From: Actinoplanes regularis
GTDB lineage: Bacteria > Actinomycetota > Actinomycetes > Mycobacteriales > Micromonosporaceae
Length of the DNA stretch: 64,000 nucleotides
Direction: 5' to 3'
Assembly: GCF_900188005.1 (NCBI RefSeq)
Contig: NZ_FZNR01000007.1
Location: 370,293-434,292, forward strand
How positions within the stretch are numbered: position 1 is the stretch's first letter; each line of letters begins with the position of its first letter. Both the position numbers and the translations under genes were made by a program. Below the pieces are notes generated by a model that ran no database searches, was not told the DNA's origin, and saw only the letters and a list, made by a program, of their open reading frames with translations. This document shows, in pieces, positions 17,336-24,995 of the stretch.

Positions 17336-18063
17336 TCGTCCGCCCTTACGGAGACACCACCGGCGACGGGATGGTCCAGCTCTCCTTCACCCTGCCGATC
17401 CCGCACGACAAGCGCGCCGAGGGCGCCGCCCTGCAACTGGCCGGCAAGATGGGCATGGACCCGGCGATGCTGGTGCACGCCAAGCAGATGGGCGACGGGT
17501 TCACCTTCTTCGTCGTCTACGGCAAGGTCGGCCACCTCGTCGACACCGACAAGGTGCAGGTCGTCGAGCGGGACTTCCCGCTGCTGAGCGCCAAGGAGGT
17601 CAACGCGGCCATCAAACGGCGGCTGCGGCGCCGGCTCAACGTGGTCGGCGCCTGCATCGGCACCGACGCGCACACCGTCGGCATCGACGCGATCCTCAAC
17701 CTCAAGGGCATCGCCGGCGAGAAGGGCCTCGAGTACTACTCGGAGCTGTCGGTGACCAACATGGGCGCGCAGGTGTCGGTGCCCGAGCTGGTGGAGACCG
17801 CCCGGGAGAAGAAGGCCGACGCGGTCCTGGTCTCCCAGGTGGTCACCCAGCGCGACGCGCACCTGCACAACACCCGGGCCATGTCGGCGGCGTTCCGCGA
17901 GGCGCTGCCGGCCGGCAAACGGCCGCTGCTGATCGTCGGCGGGCCCCGCTTCGACGAGCTGATGACCGGCGAACTGGGCGTCGACCGGATCTTCAGCCGT
18001 GGCACCACCCCTCGTGAAGTCGCTTCCTACCTGGTCCACGCGTTGACGGAGAACCGAGCATGA
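17332..18063 (+). CDS. kamE: Lysine 5,6-aminomutase beta subunit
   Basis: Small subunit (243 residues) carrying the B12 and PLP sites. The base-off cobalamin motif DxHxxG is D112-H114-G117 in TDAHTVGIDA. The lysine in ILNLKGIAGEKG (K125) matches the position of Lys144 that holds PLP in the Clostridium sticklandii enzyme. An N-terminal dimerisation part precedes the Rossmann domain. The GTG start lies in the stop of kamD; the end overlaps kal by ATGA. Confidence 0.92.
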   Translation: MIVRPYGDTTGDGMVQLSFTLPIPHDKRAEGAALQLAGKMGMDPAMLVHAKQMGDGFTFFVVYGKVGHLVDTDKVQVVERDFPLLSAKEVNAAIKRRLRRRLNVVGACIGTDAHTVGIDAILNLKGIAGEKGLEYYSELSVTNMGAQVSVPELVETAREKKADAVLVSQVVTQRDAHLHNTRAMSAAFREALPAGKRPLLIVGGPRFDELMTGELGVDRIFSRGTTPREVASYLVHALTENRA

Positions 18064-18425
18064 TCACTGTTAAGCACCGGCGCTACGTGCCGTACTCGCA
18101 CGCGCACTACGCCGGGAACCTGGTCGACGGGGCGTACTCGCTCGGCCTGTTCGGCGACGTCGCCACCGAGGTCTGCATCCAGCTGGACGGCGACGAGGGG
18201 CTGTTCGCGTCGTACGACGACGTGCAGTTCAAGGCGCCGGTGCAGGCCGGGGACGTACTGGAGATCACCGCGACGGTGGTGCACATGGGCACCCGCAGCC
18301 GCCGGATCGAGTTCACCTCGACGGTGGTGTGCCGGGGCACCGGCGGTTCGGCGGCCGCCGTCCTGGAGCAGCCGATCGTCGCGGTGACCGCGGTGGGCAC
18401 GGTCGTCGTGCCGCCCAAGGCGTGA
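18060..18425 (+). CDS. kal: 3-aminobutyryl-CoA ammonia-lyase (hotdog fold)
   Basis: Single hotdog-domain protein of 121 residues that would remove ammonia from 3-aminobutyryl-CoA to give crotonyl-CoA, the last specific step of lysine fermentation. It has the Kal-type opening RRYVPYSHAHYAGNLVDGAY and a hotdog core VQFKAPVQAGDVLEITATVV. The position right after kamE (ATGA overlap) supports the assignment over a generic thioesterase. The product would enter crotonyl-CoA metabolism. Confidence 0.87.
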   Translation: MITVKHRRYVPYSHAHYAGNLVDGAYSLGLFGDVATEVCIQLDGDEGLFASYDDVQFKAPVQAGDVLEITATVVHMGTRSRRIEFTSTVVCRGTGGSAAAVLEQPIVAVTAVGTVVVPPKA

Positions 18426-18456
18426 GCCGGGCCGGCCGCGCGGCGACGGTGGACCG

Positions 18457-19725
18457 GTGAGGAAGTCGTCGGAGGCCGTCTGCGTCGACGTCGGTTCGAC
18501 GTACACCAAGGCGGCCAGGATCGATCTGAGCGGCGGGGGACTGATCCGCCGGGCCGAGGTGCCGACGACCTCCGGGACGGACGTCCTGGCCGGTCTCGAC
18601 GCCGCCGTGGCCGCCGTCGACGGCCACGGCGCGCCGCTCTACGTCTGCTCGTCCGCCGGCGGCGGCCTGCGGCTGGCGGTCGTCGGCTACGAGAGCCTGG
18701 TCACCGCGGAGGCCGGACATCGCGTCGGCCTGTCGGCCGGCGCGCAGGTGGTGCATGTCACCGCCGGCCCGCTGACCGGGGCGGCGGTCGCCGCGCTGCG
18801 CGCCGCCCGCCCGGACGTCGTGCTGCTGGTCGGCGGAACCGACGGCGGCGACGGCGAGGTGCTGCTGCACAACGCGCGGCGGCTGGCGAACAACCGGTTG
18901 CGGTTGCCGGTGGTCCTCGCCGGCAATCAGGACGTACGGGCGGAAGCGCTCGAGATCCTGACGGCGCGCGGCGTGCCGGTGACCGTGACCGGCAACGTGC
19001 TGCCGAGGATCGGGGTCCTCGACCCGCTGCCCGCCCGAGCCGCGATCCGCGACGTGTTCCTGCGGCACGTGATCGGTGGGAAGCGGCTGTCGAAGGGGCC
19101 CCGGTTCGCGTCGCTGGTGCGCGCGGCCACCCCGGATGCCGTCCTGGCCGGGGTGGAGCTGCTCGCCGACCGGGCCGGGTTCGGGGTCCTGGTGGTCGAC
19201 GTCGGCGGGGCGACCACCGACGTGTACTCGGCCCTGCTGCCGGACGCCGAGCTCGCCACCGGTCCTCGCCGGGAGGTGGCGGGGACGTTGTGGCGCTCGC
19301 GCACGGTCGAGGGCGACCTCGGGGTGGCGGTCGGCGCGGCATCCACGCGCGACGCGGCGGCCGTGGAGAAGCTGGCCGCTCCCGCAACCGATCCGCAGCT
19401 GGCCGCGACCGCCGCGATGATCGCGCTGCGCCGGCACGCCCGGGGTCATTCGGCCGGTCCCGGCCTGCCCCGGACCGGTGGCCGGGACCTGCGCGACGTG
19501 CGCCTGGTCGTCGGCTCGGGTGGAGTCCTGCGTCACGGTGGCGGAGACCACGTGCTGGGCGCGGTGCTCGGGGACACGGCCGGTGGCTGGGCGCTTCCGG
19601 ACCGGGCGCGAAGTGTCGTCGACCGTGAATACGTGCTGGCCGCCGCGGGATTACTGGCCGTCGATCAACCGGTCGCGGCCGGTGGGCTGCTGGACACCCT
19701 GCTCACCCCCGAGCGATATCGATAG
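18457..19725 (+). CDS. MutL/GlmL-like reactivating factor for the B12-dependent aminomutase
   Basis: Protein of 422 residues in the ASKHA ATPase fold, MutL family. The first phosphate loop is VDVGSTYTKAARIDL near the N-terminus, and the second is VVDVGGATTDVYSAL in the middle. Relatives accompany glutamate mutase and ornithine/lysine aminomutases and exchange damaged cobalamin. Placement 31 bases after kal suggests it serves KamD/KamE. It is somewhat shorter than most family members (about 460). The GTG start is weakly supported by GGTGGACC just upstream. Confidence 0.82.
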   Translation: MRKSSEAVCVDVGSTYTKAARIDLSGGGLIRRAEVPTTSGTDVLAGLDAAVAAVDGHGAPLYVCSSAGGGLRLAVVGYESLVTAEAGHRVGLSAGAQVVHVTAGPLTGAAVAALRAARPDVVLLVGGTDGGDGEVLLHNARRLANNRLRLPVVLAGNQDVRAEALEILTARGVPVTVTGNVLPRIGVLDPLPARAAIRDVFLRHVIGGKRLSKGPRFASLVRAATPDAVLAGVELLADRAGFGVLVVDVGGATTDVYSALLPDAELATGPRREVAGTLWRSRTVEGDLGVAVGAASTRDAAAVEKLAAPATDPQLAATAAMIALRRHARGHSAGPGLPRTGGRDLRDVRLVVGSGGVLRHGGGDHVLGAVLGDTAGGWALPDRARSVVDREYVLAAAGLLAVDQPVAAGGLLDTLLTPERYR

Positions 19726-20087
19726 AGTGCATTTTCGGACACGCCGGAGGATGCGACACGCCGGAACGGGTATCACCCGGTTGACAGACCGCCCCCGTCC
19801 GGACGTACCGTCTTCAGGTCCTGTCCCACCGGCATGCGACTGTGATCCGCTTCGTTCCCGTATCCACTGGCCGCAGTGCCGTCCTCATAGGGGTCGTGCG
19901 TTCAGCCAGGTCCAGGGGGTCCGGGTGCGCAGGCGGCGCGGACCGGGTCGCGACACCGGAAGCCGGGGCGAGCAGACCCTGGCCAGTAGACAACGGCACG
20001 GCGCGGGCAGCCAGCCTGTGACGAGTCGGTCCGAAGGTCAGCGGGACGTTCGCCGGGTAGACCAGCCGTGGCGGGACAGAAGCACCC

Positions 20088-20119
20088 GAGGGGCGCGGCC
20101 GCTGGACGCCGCGCCCCTC
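20088..20119. terminator. GC-rich hairpin, possible terminator
   Basis: Perfect 12-bp stem (GAGGGGCGCGGC with GCCGCGCCCCTC) and an 8-base loop, with no T tract. It lies upstream of lnt and could end transcription coming from the lysine operon. Confidence 0.5.
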
Positions 20120-20201
20120 CGCCAGTTCTCCCAGCCGACTCCCATCCGCTTGGTACGACATCGAAGCCGACTGTCCAGCCGGGGTGGGGCGGAACGGCAG
20201 G

Positions 20202-20207
20202 TAGCCT
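20202..20207 (+). promoter_or_regulatory. -10 box of a probable leaderless lnt-ppm1 transcript
   Basis: TAGCCT fits TANNNT and ends seven bases before the GTG at 20215. There is no ribosome binding site in between, and the region further upstream has no better start. Confidence 0.45.
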
Positions 20208-20214
20208 GCCTGGC

Positions 20215-21843
20215 GTGGAAATGACGATGCCGCCACCGGAACTGGCCGAGCCGGGTCCGGGCGCCCCGCCGCCCCCCGCATCCGGGCGGCCACTGCGGCT
20301 GCCGGTGGCCGCGGCGCTCGCGGTGGCCGCGGGCGCGGCGCTGCTGCTGGCCCTTCCCCCGTACGACCTGTGGTGGCTGGCCCCGGCCGGCGTTGCGCTG
20401 CTGGCGGCGGCGGTGCACCGGCGGCGGCTGCGGTCCGGGTTCGGTCTCGGCTTCCTCGCCGGACTGGTCCTGTTCTACCCGCTGCTGAGGTGGACCGGGA
20501 TCGCGGCCGGCTGGCTGCCCTGGGCGCTGCTGGCCACCATGCAGGCGGCCGTGCTCGGCCTGACCGGGCTCGCCGCCGCCTGGCTCTCCCCGCTGATCGA
20601 CCGCCGCCGGGCGCTGTGGCCGCTGCTGACCGGCCTGGTCTGGGTCGCCGACGAGGCGCTGCGCGACCGCGCCCCGTTCGGCGGTTTTCCGTGGGGCCGG
20701 CTCGCGTTCAGCCAGGGCGACGCGCCGTCGCTGCGGCTCGCCGTCTGGGCCGGCGCCCCGCTGGTGACGTTCGCGGTCGCGGCCGCCGGTGGCGCCCTGG
20801 TCGCGCTGGCCTGGCGGTCCTGGCGGCGGCCCGCGATGCTGCCGGTCGCCGGGTTCGCGGCCGCGGCGGCGGTGCTGATCGGCGGCCCGGCCGCGGTGCC
20901 GCTCGCCGAGCCGGGCGGGGCGACCCGCACCGTCGCGATCGTGCAGGGCAACGTGCCCCGGCTCGGCCTGGACTTCAACGCCCAGCGCCGGGCGGTGCTG
21001 GACAACCACGTGACCGCGACCCGGCTGCTGGCCGCCGACGTGGCCGCCGGCCGGCAGCCGAAACCGGACCTGGTGGTGTGGCCGGAGAACTCCAGCGACA
21101 TCGACCCGCTGCGCAACACGGACGCCGCCGAGGAGATCGCCGCCGCGGCCCAGGCGATCGGGGTGCCGATCCTGGTCGGCACGGTGCTGCGCACCGACAA
21201 ACCCGCCGACATCAAGAACGCGGGCCTGCTGTGGATGCCGCTGACCGGGCCGGACCTCTCGCAGACGTACGTGAAACAGCACCCCGTGCCGTTCGCCGAG
21301 TACATGCCGATGCGCTCGGTCGCGCGGCTGGTCAGCGACAAGGTCGACCTGGTCAGGAACATGCTGCCCGGCGACCACCCCGGCGTGATCGACACCGGCG
21401 CACTGACGGTCGGCGACGTGATCTGCTTCGAGGTGGCCTACGACGGGATCGTGCGCGACACCGTCGCCGGGGGAGCGCAGATCCTGGCCGTGCAGACCAA
21501 CAACGCCACGTTCGACGAGGGCGAGGCCCGGCAGCAGCTGGCCATGGTGCGGCTGCGGGCGGTCGAGCACGGTCTCGACTCGCTGATGGTATCGACGGTC
21601 GGCGTTTCCGCCTTCGTCGACACCGCCGGTGGCGTGCACGGTGGGACATCGTTCAACACCGCTGAAGTGGTGGTGCATAAAATGTCCACCGGTCGTACGC
21701 GTACGCTGGCGACTCGTTCGGGCATCTGGCCCGAGCTGATTGCGGTCGGTTTGACCGTGATCGCCCTGACCGGCGCCGCGCTCCTGCGTCGCCGGCGCAT
21801 GGCTGACATCACTGGTGACAACAAGAGCGTGGAGGAAAGTTGA
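20215..21843 (+). CDS. lnt: Apolipoprotein N-acyltransferase
   Basis: Membrane enzyme of 542 residues that adds the third acyl chain to lipoproteins. About six N-terminal membrane spans precede a periplasmic nitrilase domain whose catalytic triad is E291 (VVWPENSSD), K354 (TYVKQHPVPF) and C404 (GDVICFEVAYD). A last membrane span follows near the C-terminus. The GTG at 20215 is chosen because of the leaderless-type box; an ATG at 20221 is two codons on. In mycobacteria this domain is fused to Ppm1; here the two are separate genes with a four-base overlap. Confidence 0.9.
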   Translation: MEMTMPPPELAEPGPGAPPPPASGRPLRLPVAAALAVAAGAALLLALPPYDLWWLAPAGVALLAAAVHRRRLRSGFGLGFLAGLVLFYPLLRWTGIAAGWLPWALLATMQAAVLGLTGLAAAWLSPLIDRRRALWPLLTGLVWVADEALRDRAPFGGFPWGRLAFSQGDAPSLRLAVWAGAPLVTFAVAAAGGALVALAWRSWRRPAMLPVAGFAAAAAVLIGGPAAVPLAEPGGATRTVAIVQGNVPRLGLDFNAQRRAVLDNHVTATRLLAADVAAGRQPKPDLVVWPENSSDIDPLRNTDAAEEIAAAAQAIGVPILVGTVLRTDKPADIKNAGLLWMPLTGPDLSQTYVKQHPVPFAEYMPMRSVARLVSDKVDLVRNMLPGDHPGVIDTGALTVGDVICFEVAYDGIVRDTVAGGAQILAVQTNNATFDEGEARQQLAMVRLRAVEHGLDSLMVSTVGVSAFVDTAGGVHGGTSFNTAEVVVHKMSTGRTRTLATRSGIWPELIAVGLTVIALTGAALLRRRRMADITGDNKSVEES

Positions 21844-22628
21844 GCGAGGCGGAAGGCTACCCGGGAGTGGGGCGTGTCCTCGTGATCATCCCCACGTACA
21901 ACGAAGCCGACAACGTACGTCTGATCACCGGCCGCGTCCGCCGCGCCGTCCCCGAGGTCGACATCCTGATCGCGGACGACAACTCGCCGGACGGCACCGG
22001 CGCCATCGCCGACGAGCTCGCCCTGGCCGACGACCACATCTTCGTCCTGCACCGGGCCGGCAAGGAGGGCCTCGGCGCCGCCTACAAGGCCGGTTTCGCC
22101 TGGGCCAAGGACAAGGGCTACGACGCGGTCGTCGAGATGGACGCGGACGGCTCGCACGCCCCCGAGGAGCTGCCCAAGCTGCTCAACGCGCTGGGCGAGG
22201 CCGACGCGGTGCTCGGCACCCGGTACATCCCGGGCGGCAGCGTGCACAACTGGCCGGTGCACCGGCTGCTGTTGTCGCGCTGCGGCAACATCTACATCCG
22301 GATGGCGCTCGGCATGCCGTTCAAGGACGCCACCGGCGGCTACCGGGCGTACCGGATGGCCGTGCTGGACGCCATCGACGTCTCGAGCGTCGCCTCCACC
22401 GGGTACTCGTTCCAGGTCGAGCTGGCCTGGCGGTCGCACCGCGGCGGGTTCCGGCTGGTCGAGGTGCCGATCACGTTCACCGAGCGCGAACACGGCGTGA
22501 GCAAGATGAGCGGCAACATCTTCAAGGAGCAGCTGCTCCGGGTCACCCTGTGGGGCGCGCAGGCCCGCAAGGAGAGCCTGCTGAACATGATGGGCCGCAA
22601 GCCGAAGCAGGAACAGACCTGGCAGTGA
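21840..22628 (+). CDS. ppm1: Polyprenol monophosphomannose synthase
   Basis: GT2 family glycosyltransferase of 262 residues that transfers mannose from GDP-mannose to polyprenyl phosphate, giving the donor for mannolipids and protein mannosylation. It opens VLVIIPTYNEADN, and the DxD-type metal site is VVEMDADGSH. The segment EVPITFTEREHGVSKMSGNI is typical of the family's C-terminal part. No membrane span, so it probably associates with Lnt or the membrane surface. The TTG start has GGAGG six bases upstream and overlaps the lnt stop. Confidence 0.92.
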   Translation: MSEAEGYPGVGRVLVIIPTYNEADNVRLITGRVRRAVPEVDILIADDNSPDGTGAIADELALADDHIFVLHRAGKEGLGAAYKAGFAWAKDKGYDAVVEMDADGSHAPEELPKLLNALGEADAVLGTRYIPGGSVHNWPVHRLLLSRCGNIYIRMALGMPFKDATGGYRAYRMAVLDAIDVSSVASTGYSFQVELAWRSHRGGFRLVEVPITFTEREHGVSKMSGNIFKEQLLRVTLWGAQARKESLLNMMGRKPKQEQTWQ

Positions 22629-22696
22629 CGGCGCACTCAGGCGAGTCGCAGGTTCCGGTGTCATGCTGGAGTGGCACGTAAAACCTGGAGGATCCC

Positions 22697-23212
22697 ATGC
22701 GTCGTAGCCGGATGGCCTATCTGCCCTTCGTCTTCCCGCTGGTCGCGATCGTCGAGATCTCGGCCTTCCTGACGGTGGCCCACCTGATCGGGGCCGGCTG
22801 GGCGTTCCTGCTGCTCGCGGCGGCCACCCTCGCCGGGTTCTCGCTGGTGCGCCGGGAGGGCATGCGCGGCTGGCGGGCCTTCCAGCAGGCCGCCGCGGCC
22901 GGACAGCCACCCGGCACTGAGGTGACCAACTCGCTGGTCGGCCTCGGCGGGGCGCTGCTGCTGGCACTGCCCGGTTTCGTCACCGGGGTGGTCGGCCTGC
23001 TCCTGCTGGTGCCTCCGGGGCGGATCCTGGCCCGCCGGGCCGTGGAGCGGTTCGCCGAGCGCCGTCTCGGCGGTGGGCTCACTGGTGACCTGTTCGGTCC
23101 GCGCAAGGTCCGGGTCCGCGTCGACGACCCGACGGTCGTCGACTCGAGCGTCGTAAGCGATGACGTTCCGCGCGATCCGGTCGCCGCGATCGAGGGCGAA
23201 ATTGTTCGCTAA
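22697..23212 (+). CDS. fxsA: FxsA family membrane protein
   Basis: Membrane protein of 171 residues with two to three hydrophobic spans in the first 105 residues (FPLVAIVEISAFLTVAHLIG, FLLLAAATLAGF, ALLLALPGFVTGVVGLLLLV) and a charged cytoplasmic tail. FxsA was named for relief of phage T7 exclusion in Escherichia coli; its role in actinomycetes is unknown. A GGAGG precedes the ATG. A bidirectional terminator follows. Confidence 0.88.
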   Translation: MRRSRMAYLPFVFPLVAIVEISAFLTVAHLIGAGWAFLLLAAATLAGFSLVRREGMRGWRAFQQAAAAGQPPGTEVTNSLVGLGGALLLALPGFVTGVVGLLLLVPPGRILARRAVERFAERRLGGGLTGDLFGPRKVRVRVDDPTVVDSSVVSDDVPRDPVAAIEGEIVR

Positions 23213-23279
23213 TCAGCTGTCTTCTGCGTTAATTGGCTACTGCTGACCGATTCCGCACCCGTTGTCCAGAGAGCACACG

Positions 23280-23309
23280 AAAAGGCCGTCCCATCCGGGA
23301 CGGCCTTTT
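23280..23309. terminator. Bidirectional rho-independent terminator
   Basis: Perfect 13-bp stem (AAAAGGCCGTCCC with GGGACGGCCTTTT) and loop ATCC between the convergent fxsA and rbpA genes. Confidence 0.92.
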
Positions 23310-23328
23310 CAGTGTTCGTTAGCTGGTG

Positions 23329-23667
23329 TCAGCGACCGCGGCGGGTGCGGACTTCCTGCAGGCGCTCGTTGAGAATGTCCTCGAGCTCGGCGATCGAGCG
23401 CCGCTCGAGCAGCATGTCCCAGTGGGTGCGCGGCGGCTTGGCCTTCTTCTGCTCCGGCTCGCTGCCGTCGACCAGGCGGGCCACGCTGCCGTCGAACTTG
23501 CACTCCCAGGTGGTCGGCACCTCGGCGTCGACGGCGAACGGAACCTCGAACTGGTGACCCTTGACGCACAGGTACTCACGGGTCTGTCGGGGTGCCAGCT
23601 CGGTGTTACGGTCGGACTCGTAGCTGACTGCGCCTAGACGGCTGCCGCGCAGCATGCGTTCGCCCAT
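23329..23667 (-). CDS. rbpA: RNA polymerase-binding protein RbpA
   Basis: Protein of 112 residues that binds RNA polymerase and the principal sigma factor and stabilises open complexes; it is specific to Actinobacteria. Recognisable parts are the N-terminal RGSRLGAVSYESDRN, the core with CVKGHQFEVPFA and WECKFDG (a zinc-ribbon position that keeps two cysteines), the basic linker KKAKPPRTHWDMLLERRS and the sigma-binding helix IAELEDILNERL. Synteny with ppm1 matches mycobacteria. A good ribosome binding site (AGGGGA) precedes the ATG. Its upstream region is unusually rich in inverted repeats. Confidence 0.96.
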   Translation of the reverse strand: MGERMLRGSRLGAVSYESDRNTELAPRQTREYLCVKGHQFEVPFAVDAEVPTTWECKFDGSVARLVDGSEPEQKKAKPPRTHWDMLLERRSIAELEDILNERLQEVRTRRGR

Positions 23668-23761
23668 GATCGGCTTCCCCTCGCTCGTGGTGCTGCTCTC
23701 GCTGATGTAACGAGAGGGGCGGCCGCCGGATTCCTGCGCCCGCCGAGTGTTCTATCGGTCT

Positions 23762-23803
23762 TTTACCCGCCCGGTAAAGGCGAAGTAACGCTATGAGCGT
23801 AAC
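23762..23803. promoter_or_regulatory. Two short inverted repeats upstream of rbpA
   Basis: TTTACC/GGTAAA around a five-base loop (23762-23778), then GTAACGCT/AGCGTAAC around ATG (23785-23803, one mismatch). Both lie 95-140 bases upstream of rbpA and could be operator sites or a structured leader. Confidence 0.4.
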
Positions 23804-23832
23804 CGGCGTGCGACTCTACATCGCTAATTGAG

Positions 23833-23868
23833 CGGTCGTGAAGTGGACCTTGGTCCATTTTACGACCG
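23833..23868. promoter_or_regulatory. Long inverted repeat upstream of rbpA
   Basis: Two 17-base arms (23833-23849 and 23852-23868) match at 15 positions around a two-base centre. It lies about 170 bases upstream of rbpA in a fairly AT-rich stretch; a TTGACA at 23870-23875 follows. It could be an operator for a dimeric regulator or a transcript hairpin. Confidence 0.5.
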
Positions 23869-24127
23869 TTTGACACATCTGCGGGTGGTGCGATGTCGGT
23901 CACTCGAGTGCCCGCCGCCCCTCGATCCATCGCCCGCCACCGCTTCGGATCCCGCGCTGTGATCGCGCGCTGACACAACGCTAGCTCACTGTCCCCACCC
24001 GTCGCCTCGTTCCATCACTTCGATCTTTACCACCCATGCCCATATATCAGCCCTAACTCGCCAAGATCACATCGAAAGTGGGTGGCGGAGGCCAATCGTC
24101 GGCCGGGCTGGGGCGGTCTGTCATCGG

Positions 24128-24625
24128 GCAGGCGTAGCCGGGGTCCGGGGATGTAATCGCTGGGCGTTGAACGCTCGCTGGCGCGGGGTGGCGGCCGGGG
24201 CCGGTCGTGGGGTGGGCCTGCCTGAGGTCCTGGGACAGAGGTGCCGGGGGTGGGGAGCCCGCTGGCGCGGGGCGGTGGTCGGGGGTGGTCGTGGGGTGGG
24301 CCTGGCTTGGGTTTGGGACGGAGCTGCCGGGTGTTGGGAGCCGTTGGCGCGGGGCGGTGGCCAGGGTTGGTCGTGGGGTGGGCCTGGCTGAGGTCCTAGG
24401 ACAGAGGTGCCGGGTGTTGGGAGCCCGCTGGCGCGGGGCGGTGGCCGGGGGTGGGCTGGGTTGGGGTCCTGAGATGTGGCGCCGGGTGTTGGAAGGCTGC
24501 TGGCGTGAGGTGGTGGTCGGGGCTGGTCGTGGATGGGCCTGGCTGGGGTCTCGGGACGTAGTCGCTGGGCGTTGGAAGCTTGCTGGCGCGGGGTGGCGGC
24601 CGGGGTTGGTCGTGGGGCGCGCCCG
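24128..24625. repeat. Tandem repeat array, unit about 83 bp, six copies
   Basis: The marker TGGCGCGGGG or a close variant recurs at 24179, 24263, 24345, 24429, 24501 and 24584, giving spacings of 84, 82, 84, 72 and 83. Each unit also carries TCGTGGGGTGGGCCTG and a GGTCCTGGGAC-like part. The strand is strongly G-rich. Spacings that are not multiples of three argue against a protein repeat. Confidence 0.8.
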
Positions 24626-24770
24626 GGGGATGTCCCGCGTCGGCTGGTCTCGTTCTGACGGTGCGCTCGCACATGCGAAACAGCCTTGCCCACAACGCAT
24701 CGAGGGCGGCGCGGGCGGCGGAAGCAGGACATGCCCGCAGGCCGGGCTGAGGAGGGGTGGGGTGAGGCCA

Positions 24771-24995
24771 GTCGTCGGGTGGGCCGGGTTGGGACGGTCA
24801 GTCGTCGCGTGGGCCGGGTTGGGGTGGGGGTCGACGCTGGGCCGGGTTGGGGTGGGGCGGGGGTCGACGCTGGGCCGGGTTGGGGGTGGTCAGTCGTCGG
24901 GTGGGCTGGGTTGGGGCGGTCAGTCGTCGGGTGGGCCGGGTTGGGGTGGGGCGGGGGTCGACGCTGGGCTGGAGTGGGCCGGGGTGGGCTGGGCT
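24771..24995. repeat. G-rich tandem repeat, unit 28-32 bp, about seven copies
   Basis: GGGCCGGGTTGGGG or a near variant recurs at 24781, 24810, 24838, 24870, 24902, 24932 and 24965, with GTCAGTCGTCGG or GTCGACGCTG between copies. The left part is non-coding; the right part (from 24920) encodes the proline-rich tail of the coiled-coil protein on the minus strand. Runs of G could form quadruplexes. Confidence 0.75.

Larger units (their letters stand above)
19726..20214. other. Intergenic stretch between the lysine island and lnt
   Basis: No convincing gene on either strand. It holds a possible promoter (TTGACA at 19781-19786, TACCGT at 19806-19811, 19-base spacer, so weak) and a strong GC hairpin near its end. 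The minus-strand open frame that crosses it runs into lnt and has no recognisable domain. Confidence 0.5.
23668..24919. other. Non-coding, repeat-rich stretch downstream of the coiled-coil gene and upstream of rbpA
   Basis: The first 450 bases are the rbpA upstream region, with three inverted repeats. From 24128 on the plus strand is strongly G-rich and made of tandem repeats. Long open frames exist on both strands but they follow the repeats, change frame with unit-length differences and contain no domain, so no gene is called. Confidence 0.6.

Noticed and set aside
19814..20293. Minus-strand frame of 159 codons upstream of lnt
   Set aside because: It runs into the lnt coding region, has no recognisable domain and its sequence looks like random GC-rich translation.
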